Shown: piece by piece, positions 7,601-15,400 of the stretch
How positions within the stretch are numbered: the first letter of the stretch is position 1
How the letters are laid out: each line of letters begins with the position of its first letter
Program-made: the position numbers and the translations under genes
From: Bacteroidia bacterium
GTDB taxonomy: Bacteria; Bacteroidota; Bacteroidia; Chitinophagales; UBA2359
Direction: 5' to 3'
Assembly (NCBI GenBank): GCA_030427245.1
Contig: JAUHXA010000056.1
Location: forward strand, 1-49,332
DNA length: 49,332 nt
The notes under the pieces: model-generated
The model's input: only the letters and a program-made list of their open reading frames with translations
The model's database searches: none
What the model was told of the DNA's origin: nothing

Positions 7601-9087
7601 GCTCCACTCATGCCCAATTCCCCACTCAAACTTCCCGAAGCTGAAACGGACAATGCGCCTGTAAACACCAAAGGTTCAGGGTTTCCACTCAATAAAGCTT
7701 CTAACTCACCACCCAAAGAAACGGACATGGTTTTGGGTTCGAGTGAAAAGAAGGCTTTGGTAAAACTCACATTGTCAGCCCCAGGTATTTTGATGTTGTT
7801 TAGGTTCAACATTCCCATCAATTGCGGATTGCTGCTCAAAGTAGCTCGTACTGCAATGGAATTAATCCCAATCATTTTGTCCATTTTTAGCGGACGCAAA
7901 TCCAAACCTGCAATGATGTTTAAACCCTTTTCGATGCCCGTATCACCACTTCCTTGCATTTTGAAAATCTGCAAATTGCTGGTAGCGGCTCCCTCCAAAG
8001 TCGAAACAACAACTGCCACATTGTTCAGCCCCACATCCTGCAATACGCCCAAACCGACTTTGTTGAAGTCAAAAGTATTTCTATCGGGAGCAAAGCCCAT
8101 CAGCACCTTCAAACTACCCGACATACTTGCCTTCAATTTCACCTCTTCTTCTTTCTCTTTTTGCTCATCCGTTTTGGTGCTGTTGGCGCTTTGCTCCAAT
8201 TCTTCTTTTTTCGGTTTTTTCCGTACTGCTTTGACATTAAATTTGGCATCGGGCTGCAAAATGATTTCAGTTGCGCCAAAAGTCGTCACCCCATAAATAC
8301 CAATCTTTCTTTGGCTGGGCGCAAAACTGATGATGGTTTTGTTGAGTGAAATGTTGCTCACTCCCGCAGGTAATGACACACCTGCCAAAAGTTGGTCGCC
8401 TCCAATTTGGCGTATAAAATTGCCCACATTGGCATCGGGTGTAATAAATTCTCCTTTCATAATAAAATCGTCCAAAGCTGTTGCTGCGGTGCTGAACAAA
8501 CGAATTTCAGACGAACCAAACTTGAAAAAACCGCCAAAGGTTGCCTTCAATGAACGGCTACTACTTGCGCCAGGACTGCCCATGCTTACAGCTAAAGTAA
8601 CTTTGTCCAAGCCAAAATTTCCGACAGGTTTGTACATCTGACCAACGGGCAAACGATAGCGAATACCCATGTCCTCAATAGAATTGGAGCTGTTGAAGTC
8701 AATGTAAAAATTGTCCAACTCCAATTTGTTCTGAATTTCGCTGGGTGCAAATGCCAAAAGATTGGTGCCTGCGAATTGGTGAATGTTTTGTGATTTAGAA
8801 TTTTGAGGGAAGTCGGCTTCAAAACCAACAATGGTGCTTTCATCTCTAAAAATCGCTTTAGTTTGTACATTGGAAACGCCAAAAAGCTGTGCCACACCTT
8901 TTACTTCAATGGTGTTGCCTTTTGGTTGGACATTGGTACTTTGGAAATTGTAATATTGTTGCCCTACGACTCTTTGAAGGGCTTGATTCATATTGTCAAT
9001 GACGGTTTGATTGTCAATCGTATTGGCAAATGTTGTTAAAGAACTGAACAAAAATAGGGAGGTTAAAATTTTGAATGTCATCTTCAT
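4666..9087 (-). CDS. very large exported multidomain protein (beta/gamma-crystallin, ricin-B lectin, C-terminal WWSAQW repeats)
   Basis: A 1473-residue protein with a signal peptide (KILTSLFLFSSLTTFA). Residues ~25-780 form a long beta-rich region of loosely repeated segments I do not recognise. About 790-920 is Ala/Lys/Gln-rich helical or coiled coil. About 1025-1090 is a Pro/Thr/Asn/Gly-rich linker. About 1095-1175 holds two Greek-key motifs of beta/gamma-crystallin type (FYQDYGYGGK, LFQHARFGGRK). About 1182-1340 is a ricin-B-like lectin domain with repeated Q-x-F/W motifs (KNQIW, NQQFR, AQQFR). The last ~126 residues are three 42-residue repeats, each with IRNRWK and an SAQW motif. I see no T9SS sorting domain. 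It is likely secreted or periplasmic and may bind carbohydrate or calcium. Single gene, with a terminator downstream. Confidence 0.8.
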   Translation of the reverse strand: MKMTFKILTSLFLFSSLTTFANTIDNQTVIDNMNQALQRVVGQQYYNFQSTNVQPKGNTIEVKGVAQLFGVSNVQTKAIFRDESTIVGFEADFPQNSKSQNIHQFAGTNLLAFAPSEIQNKLELDNFYIDFNSSNSIEDMGIRYRLPVGQMYKPVGNFGLDKVTLAVSMGSPGASSSRSLKATFGGFFKFGSSEIRLFSTAATALDDFIMKGEFITPDANVGNFIRQIGGDQLLAGVSLPAGVSNISLNKTIISFAPSQRKIGIYGVTTFGATEIILQPDAKFNVKAVRKKPKKEELEQSANSTKTDEQKEKEEEVKLKASMSGSLKVLMGFAPDRNTFDFNKVGLGVLQDVGLNNVAVVVSTLEGAATSNLQIFKMQGSGDTGIEKGLNIIAGLDLRPLKMDKMIGINSIAVRATLSSNPQLMGMLNLNNIKIPGADNVSFTKAFFSLEPKTMSVSLGGELEALLSGNPEPLVFTGALSVSASGSLSGELGMSGAWKDPLGAKGITVFGAGLSVGANLASVIPTPILGISGDVKLGNLTQVDGAVHFDAGRPTRTMAAFNMTKLKMDEILSAMVEPKVRNQVPAFIKSLNLQDVGFKIAPDDIQTPDGRTYDAGFGVKGTINIAGMTGTLFVNLAYAQGLRASASMSRIDHGQWFKFTGSQGQGSPNADLNLEYANLISGKDPILVISGSLTILGLNRDANIIVDRNGFSAAVEGSLFGKFKALLEVKGAALDNTANMSIRVAMTDWDASGFAAAMNKATGEALDKFTEESQKAYKTAQKDLSWAENYLRTTQSDVDAFNAQKAKVDADIVKVQGLEKQANAKLAELNRAKNAKFPSTLHLRVPDLAAQYAAIKGSKETAVLALKGYKETLEGLKQAVDWSKRNIAANTVLASKEIIKGVEQITTNGAIVTKYIVQNGNPLGLVKIKNAEFSGSLNGFSGGTVSANLNMELANKKINASFSFPFNQGNISKAAEELANIILGKKSTKTTNSFKSTFANSMQKPLNYTKPASSIPKPNNNVPRGKPTKPNTQTTVSINPNPPIPTIDKEITRPGGNTNTHTGGNNTGGNTNTNPPTPTPPITTIPADAVAIFYQDYGYGGKVMGLKEGQHDMNVLQRGVGNDQISSLKVKPGYQVALFQHARFGGRKIVATKSMDLRNFNDQTSSIIIEKIAPQPTPTPTPILGKLEANAYYIIESRLKKDLVIDVTNSGTANETNLVVWNKNGANATKNQIWKAIPTKEGYYIFETALKEGMAMDVYGGRTTDRTNIQLYAKHNSPNQQFRLIPTSDGYFKMESKLGVGKNVDVYGGQPKVGSNINIIQDNGHPAQQFRFIKVELGNSKPITKVGQFIRIQNRWKGDQYIHVERPQVESGSIQSGWWSAQWTIEPIAGTQYVRIRNRWKTDQFLHNQSGKLESSKIQPGWWSAQWIIEPVAGTQYVYIRNRWKGEERLHIERGKLESGEIHDGAWSAQWIIK

Positions 9088-9531
9088 CGTAATAACTATT
9101 GAGGTTCGAAAATCTAAGGTTTTACTTTATGTGGCTCTTTGACTTTTTTTGTAGAAGCAATAAAAAAAATTGAAGTTTTTGTTTCACAAAAATTTAATTA
9201 TCAACAAAATATTCAAGTGTTTCTAAACTGCATAAATCGAATCACAGATTTGGTCAAGAAACCTTTTATGTTTAGTTAGACGACTTTGGGACAGAGTTTC
9301 CGACAAATTTTCTATTTTTTGAGAAATAATTCTGATAACAGTGAAGATTGAAGGAATTATTGGTTGAGGAGGGTTAATATTGAAGGAATCCGATTTATCT
9401 TTAAGCCTATCTTTGAAAAAATAAGATACACTTCATTTTAGCTAACATTTGGAAATAGCCGCTACAATCTATATTTTTAGCGCACGATTGAAAAATTTCT
9501 TTTCAATTGTCTTCATCAAACATACCAAAGA
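9088..9531. other. intergenic region between two divergent genes
   Basis: 444 bp, AT-rich, without a credible coding frame. It must hold the promoters of the secreted-protein gene (minus) and the nucleoside transporter (plus). One candidate site is listed separately; no clear minus-strand promoter was recognised. Confidence 0.5.
9408..9415 (+). promoter_or_regulatory. candidate Bacteroidota -7 element for the nucleoside transporter
   Basis: TATCTTTG matches the TAnnTTTG -7 consensus of Bacteroidota. The nearest upstream TTG is 25 bases away, longer than the usual 19-21, so the -33 element is weak or absent. Transcription would start about 110 bases before the gene. Confidence 0.3.
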
Positions 9532-10962
9532 ATGTCCACAAGCGAACAACCTGTTTTTGACAATGACACCTCTATCCGTCCCAAATCGCTGATTGTATTA
9601 GGGATTGCTTTTTTAGCCTTGTTATCTTTCTCCTTCTACGAAACCAATTTTGCAGTCGCACTAAACAATGTGGCAAGGGGTTGTTTGGGAATGGCTTTTC
9701 TCATCGGGACTGCCTTCTTGTTGAGTACCAATCGAAGAGCCGTTGACTGGAATTTGGTGGTCAATGGCGTTTCATTGCAGTTGATTTTTGCAGTCTCGGT
9801 TTTGAAAGTTGAAATAATTTACAAAATCTTCCAATTTTTCTCCAAGTTTTTTGTGAAAGTATTGGAGTTCACCAATGCAGGATCCAGTTTTTTATTCGCC
9901 AGTTTCATCACAGGCAATATTGAAGGTCCTTTGGTCAATTTTGCTTTCAATGTTTTGCCTACAATTGTATTTTTTGCAGCTTTGGCTTCCATACTTTTCT
10001 ATCTCGGTATTTTACAGCGAATTGTAGCGGGTTTTGCATGGGTCATGAGTCGTACTATGCGTTTGTCGGGAGCAGAAAGTTTGGCCGCCGCCGCCAACAT
10101 TTTCATTGGTCAAACGGAGGCCCCTTTTGTGGTCAAGCCCTACTTGGAGCGCATGACCCGCTCCGAAATCATGTGCTTGATGACTGGTGGCATGGCAACA
10201 ATTGCAGGGAGTGTATTTGCAGCGTATGTAGGCTATTTGGGCGGTGACAATCCCGAACAACAATTGCTTTTCGCAACACACCTTTTGTCGGCTTCCATTA
10301 TGTCGGCTCCTGCAGCTATCGTGGCAGCCAAAATCATGGTGCCTGAAACCAACTACATTAATGTCAAAGAGCCTTTGGTCGTACCGAATACGATTGTGGG
10401 CAGCAATATTTTGGATGCCATCACTAAAGGCACAACAGATGGACTTCGATTGGCAGTCAATGTAGGCGCAATGTTACTGGTTTTCACCGCTTTGATGGCG
10501 ATGATGAACGGCATTTTATTTGACTTCATTGGTTACTACACAGGCATCAACGATTGGATCAGCTCAGCAAGCGACGGTAAATACGAGGGCTTAAAATTAG
10601 AGTTGATTTTTGGATTTCTATTTGCTCCTATTGCTTGGCTACTCGGAACACCTTCGGCGGACATCGTATCAGTCGGTCAATTGTTGGGTGAAAAGACCAT
10701 CATTAACGAATTTGTAGCCTATGCTTCTATGGGCGCAATGAAAGATGCAGAGGTTTTTGTCTCCAATAAAGCCCTGATTATCTCTACTTACGCACTCTGC
10801 GGCTTTGCCAATTTTGCTTCTATTGGCATCCAAATTGGAGGTATTAGCGCTATTGCACCGGGACAACGAAAAACCCTTTCGGAATTGGGAGTCTATGCCT
10901 TGATTGGCGGTACACTTGCTGCTTTTATGACCGCAGTGATTGCAGGAGTTTTGGTGGGATAA
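9532..10962 (+). CDS. nupC: NupC/CNT-family nucleoside transporter
   Basis: A 476-residue inner-membrane protein of the concentrative nucleoside transporter family. It has multiple hydrophobic segments and the family signature region GQTEAPFVVKPYL followed by MTGGMATIAGSVFAAYVG, which line the nucleoside and cation site. A second conserved block is GLRLAVNVGAMLLVF. The family imports nucleosides by H+ or Na+ symport; which ion is used here cannot be read by eye. The ATG at 9532 is preceded by an A-rich stretch and no Shine-Dalgarno sequence, as is usual in this phylum. It ends 5 bp before the convergent metal-efflux adaptor gene. Confidence 0.9.
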   Translation: MSTSEQPVFDNDTSIRPKSLIVLGIAFLALLSFSFYETNFAVALNNVARGCLGMAFLIGTAFLLSTNRRAVDWNLVVNGVSLQLIFAVSVLKVEIIYKIFQFFSKFFVKVLEFTNAGSSFLFASFITGNIEGPLVNFAFNVLPTIVFFAALASILFYLGILQRIVAGFAWVMSRTMRLSGAESLAAAANIFIGQTEAPFVVKPYLERMTRSEIMCLMTGGMATIAGSVFAAYVGYLGGDNPEQQLLFATHLLSASIMSAPAAIVAAKIMVPETNYINVKEPLVVPNTIVGSNILDAITKGTTDGLRLAVNVGAMLLVFTALMAMMNGILFDFIGYYTGINDWISSASDGKYEGLKLELIFGFLFAPIAWLLGTPSADIVSVGQLLGEKTIINEFVAYASMGAMKDAEVFVSNKALIISTYALCGFANFASIGIQIGGISAIAPGQRKTLSELGVYALIGGTLAAFMTAVIAGVLVG

Positions 10963-10967
10963 TCAAT

Positions 10968-12236
10968 TCAATGACTATGCTCCAAACTCCCGACCTTCGA
11001 CTGAGCATACACATAATACGCTCCCTGCGTCACAATCTGCATCCCATCGGGAATCGGATTCACCAATTTGACGGAGGTAAAACCCTTATCCGACAAACCA
11101 GGAATGACCATGACTTGCTCAAATTCAATTTCATCTGCTTCCGTCTGAGGATTGCCCACATACACAAAAGACGAAGCACCATCTTTCACAATCGCCTTTT
11201 CGGGTAAAGCCTCAACCGTTTGGTCGTTCAACCAGATTTTGGCTTCAATGAACAAATCTTTGAGGAATCGAGGACGTTCTTTCTCCAAATGTCCATGCAC
11301 CCGAACCGTTTTGTTTTCATGGTTGAACTCCTTGCCCAATACATGTACCTCCCCCTCATACACTTCACCGCCCAATGCAGGAACGGTATAGCTGATTTTT
11401 TGCCCCTCTTTGACCTTCGCCACATCCTGCTCAAAAACATCCAATTCGAGGTGCAAATGGTTTTCATTCACAATTTCCATCAATTCCGTATTCGGTTCGA
11501 CATACATGCCATTGTGCATATTGATGGAAGTAATATAACCCGACATCGGCGAAATAATCGCTATCCGTTCTGCAATGTTCTCTGTCGACAAATGGGTTAC
11601 ATTCAAGCCCAAATAATTCAATTGCTTCGCCAAACCCTTCAAGGTTGCATTGTTTCGGTTCACCTCTGACTGAACCTTTTGCAGCTCTTTCGGTACGCCA
11701 GCATTGGCATCGACCAAAGCCTGTTTTCGCTGCAATTCTTGGCGCAAAAAAATCATTTCAGAAGCCACTTCGAGGTATTTTTGCTGCAAAGTGATAAATT
11801 CAGAATTTTCTAAATATGCCACAATTGCACCTTTTTTGACATAACTGCCCTCCACATATTTTTTGCTATTTTGAATAAAACCACTTGATTTTGCGCTTAC
11901 ATCAGAATAAGCATTGGGCGGCAAACCGAGCGTACCTGTTGCACTCACAAAATCGTTGATTTTTATTTCGGTGAAGTCGCCAAATTGAATGTCCATCGTT
12001 TTGATTTGTGCTTTGGAGAGGTGAATTTCACCTTCTTCGTGGTGTTCTTCGCCTTCGTGGTCAGAATGTTCGTTTTCGCTTCCATGGTCGTGTCCATCTT
12101 CTTCTGAATGGGCTGCATGGTCTCCTCCGTGGTCATGAGCTTCTTCATTGTGACTATGGTCGTGACTACAAGAAAAAAGGAATAGCAATAGAGCTATTGA
12201 AAAAATGGAAAGAATTGATTTATAATTGGTTTGCAT
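10968..12236 (-). CDS. RND efflux periplasmic adaptor lipoprotein, His-rich N-terminus (CusB/CzcB type)
   Basis: A 422-residue membrane-fusion protein. A lipobox (LFSC, Cys23) implies lipidation and membrane anchoring. Residues 25-72 contain 14 histidines interspersed with Asp/Glu (HDHSH, HEGEEHHEEGEIH), a likely metal-binding segment. The core has the barrel-sandwich halves (GFIQNSKKYVEGSYVKKG and SPMSGYITSINMHNGMYV) around a helical hairpin, then beta-barrel and membrane-proximal domains. It should link the inner-membrane pump encoded upstream to the outer-membrane factor in a tripartite metal exporter. The 165-bp gap to the pump gene is filled with palindromic repeats. A divalent metal such as Zn, Co or Cd, or Cu, is the probable substrate; the exact ion is inferred only. 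Confidence 0.88.
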   Translation of the reverse strand: MQTNYKSILSIFSIALLLFLFSCSHDHSHNEEAHDHGGDHAAHSEEDGHDHGSENEHSDHEGEEHHEEGEIHLSKAQIKTMDIQFGDFTEIKINDFVSATGTLGLPPNAYSDVSAKSSGFIQNSKKYVEGSYVKKGAIVAYLENSEFITLQQKYLEVASEMIFLRQELQRKQALVDANAGVPKELQKVQSEVNRNNATLKGLAKQLNYLGLNVTHLSTENIAERIAIISPMSGYITSINMHNGMYVEPNTELMEIVNENHLHLELDVFEQDVAKVKEGQKISYTVPALGGEVYEGEVHVLGKEFNHENKTVRVHGHLEKERPRFLKDLFIEAKIWLNDQTVEALPEKAIVKDGASSFVYVGNPQTEADEIEFEQVMVIPGLSDKGFTSVKLVNPIPDGMQIVTQGAYYVYAQSKVGSLEHSH

Positions 12237-12277
12237 TTCGTTATTTTTTTGAATTTTTGTTTGTTACTTATCTCGCC

Positions 12278-12395
12278 CGTTCAAGTGTCCACACTTGAGC
12301 GAAATCCTTGTGGCAAGCCTCCAGACTTGCCGATATATAAAACAGAGTGTGGACACTCTGAGCAAGAGTTTTGTTCGAGTATGGAGACTTGAACA
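12278..12395. repeat. REP/BIME-like cluster of four palindromes
   Basis: Four small palindromes share a TCCA or TGGA centre. P1 (12278-12301) has TCAAGTGT-CC-ACACTTGA with one G-T pair further out. P2 (12312-12331) has GGCAAG/CTTGCC arms with one inner mismatch. P3 (12343-12360) is CAGAGTGT-GG-ACACTCTG, perfect over 8 bp. P4 (12372-12395) has an 11-bp stem with one mismatch and one G-T pair. P1 and P2 are in one orientation and P3 and P4 in the other, so the whole cluster is itself roughly inverted. Stems differ in sequence but keep pairing. It lies between the pump and adaptor genes of one operon. Confidence 0.75.
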
Positions 12396-12401
12396 GGCAT
12401 T

Positions 12402-15400
12402 TTATTCCCCTCCCGTCAAAAACCGATACCACACCACCGCCTGATTGTACCCCAAAACCTGCTCCCAATAACTCTTACTATTCTGAGCCATCAAGTTCAA
12501 GACGTTCAACAGTTCGAGGTAAGAAATCTCTCCCGCTTGATAGTTCAATTGAGCAATTCGCTGCATTTCGGGATTGATGATGTCGAGTTGGTTTCGGTAG
12601 TAATCCACTGCCACTTTGTACTGCTGAATCAAATTTTCGGCTTCCAAAAGTTGCTGTTGATAAGCTGCTTCTGTCGCTTTGTATCTCGCCTGAGCGACTT
12701 CAATTTGAACTTGTTGGGCAGCCACCTTTTGTTCCGTTTGCTTCTTATTGAACAAAGGAATCTGAACACCTCCTTGCAATCCACTCAACCATCCGCTTTC
12801 AAAATAATTTTGTGCCGAATATCCAAAATTAAAGTCGGGTTTTCGGTTTACTTCAATCGCTGCAATGTTTGCCTGTTCTATTGCAATCTCCTGTTCCACC
12901 AACTGCAGTTGAATAGAGCGGAGGCTATCTATTGGTAAAAAAGGCATGAGCTTCAATGTGTCGCTTGAGGTCACTGCGTCTTCTATTTGCAGCAAATTCT
13001 GCAATTGACGTTCTAAATTATTGATTTCCAAAACTACTTGACTTTGCCAAAGCCGAAACTCATTCATACTTGACTGAATCGTAAGCGTTTCCATTCGATT
13101 GGTTTCGCCCAAATCTGCTCGGATTTTGGCAATATCGTAATAGGGCAGATAAGTGTCAATCAATTCACTGTATAAACTTTGAAGTGTCTTTCGCTGCTGC
13201 AAATCTAGATATACTTGCTCGACCTTCCATTGAAGTTCTTGTTGGGTGAGCTGTTTTTGAAGTACATTCTGGACAACTCGTTCGTTTTGCAGAGCATTTT
13301 GCGCCTTTATTTTTGCAGGATGCGGAATGTTTTGCAGCACTCCAATTTGATTCACCCTTTGCGGATTTTCCCGAAATAGACCATCACCCTGATAAGTAAT
13401 GTCGGTCGTTCCGAGACTGTAAGGTAGGTTTTGAAGGGCTTCGCTTTGCGTACTTTGCAGATTTGCAGCCTGTATAGATGGATGATTTTGGAGGGCGATT
13501 TGAAGGGCTTCTTCTAAGGTCAAAGCCTTTTCTTGCGCCATTGCAGTTCCTCCAAAAAACAAGGCAAACGCCAGCAAACCTATATTTTTCACAATAGGCT
13601 TAAAAGGCGGATTTCCGTTTCCGTTTTCATTTCGCTCTTGCCATTTCGCCAACCAACTGTATAAAATCGGCAAAATAATGAGCGTCAAAAAGGTTGCGGT
13701 TATCAAGCCTCCAATGACCACCGTCGCCAAAGGTCGCTGTACTTCTGCGCCTCCCGAATTGGACAATGCCATCGGCAAAAAACCTAAAGAAGCCACCGAA
13801 GCGGTCATCAGTACAGGTCGCAATCGTACTTTTGTACCTTTCAAAATGCGCTCTCGAATGTTGGTCATGCCTTCTTTTTTCAGTTGATTGAAGTAGCCAA
13901 TCAAGACAATCCCATTCAAAACCGCTACGCCAAAAAGCGCAATGAAGCCGATTCCTGCCGAAATACTAAAGGGCATTCCCCTCAACTCCAATGCCCAAAC
14001 GCCTCCAATGGCAGACAAGGGAATGGCAGTGAAAATCAAGAGAGCCTGCGACATCGAGCCGAAAGTAAAATACAAGAGTATGAAAATCAATGCCAATGCC
14101 AATGGTACGGCAATCGCCAAACGTGCATTTGCGGCTTGAAGATTCTCAAACTGTCCGCCATAAGTGAAGTAATAACCTGCGGGTAGGGTCATTTTTTTGT
14201 CCAAAGCCGTCTGTATATTTTCCACCAAAGTCGCTACGTCCGTATCTCCCACATTCACGCCAATAACAATTCTGCGATTGGTATTGTCCCTCGAAATCTG
14301 CATAGGTGCATCTATCATCTCGATACTCGCAATGGATTGCAGCGGAACTTGTGCGCCATTTGGAAGGGGAATGTAGAGATTTTCGATTTTTTGGAGGTCA
14401 TTGCGGTCGCTTTCGGCTAAACGTACCACCAAATCAAACCGCTTTTCGCCTTCGTAAATCACGCCCGCTTTTTCGCCTGCAAAAGCGCTGCGAATGACCC
14501 GATTCACCTCTTTGACCTGCAAACCGTACTGCGCCATTTTGTCGTATTTGAAGTCAATGATAATTTGTGGCATTCCCTCGGTTTGTTCCACTTTAATCGT
14601 TCCTACACCTTCAATCGTTCGGATGATTTTTTCGGCTTCTTTGGCTTTGTCAAACAAAACATCCAAATCCTCTCCATACAATTTGATGGCAACATCTGCT
14701 CTCGAACCCGTCATCAACTCATTGAAGCGCATCTGAATGGGTTGTGAAAACTCGTAGGCAACGCCTGGAATTTCTTGCAGCGAATGTTCCATTTTCTCAA
14801 ACATTTCTTGGCGAGTCTTGGCAGTTGTCCATTCCGATTTGGGTTTCATAATCACCATAATGTCACCCGTTTCGACAGGCATGGGGTCGGTTGGGATTTC
14901 GGCAGAGCCAATTTTGGTGACCACATCCTCTACTTCTGGAAATTCTGCCAACAGCTTTTTTTGTAGAATTTTGGAGGTTTCTACGCTTTGGGTGAGCGAA
15001 CTTCCTGGCGGCAGTATCTGGTGCAGTGCCAAATCTCCTTCCTCCAATGTCGGAATAAACTCCCCGCCCATTTGGGTGAAGACATACAAACTGAACCCAA
15101 ACAAAACAATGGTAGCCAGTACAAAAAGGGCTTTTAGTTTAAGTGCCAATTGAAGTACAGGAGCATATAATTTTTGGAAAAAAGCTATCATTCGGTCGGC
15201 AAAGGTTTGCTCATCGCTAATGTTTTTATTGAGAAACAAAGCTGCCATCATGGGTACGTAGGTCAGCGACAAAACCAATGCACCGCCAATTGCCAACATG
15301 ACCGTTTGTGCCATCGGCTTGAACATTTTTCCTTCAATGCCGACCAAAGCAAGGATGGGAATATAGACCATCAAAATGATGATTTCGCCAAAGGCTGCCG

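Noticed and set aside
5758-8349. Several long plus-strand frames inside the large secreted-protein gene
   Set aside because: Antisense shadows of a gene with clear domains; no start context or family similarity.
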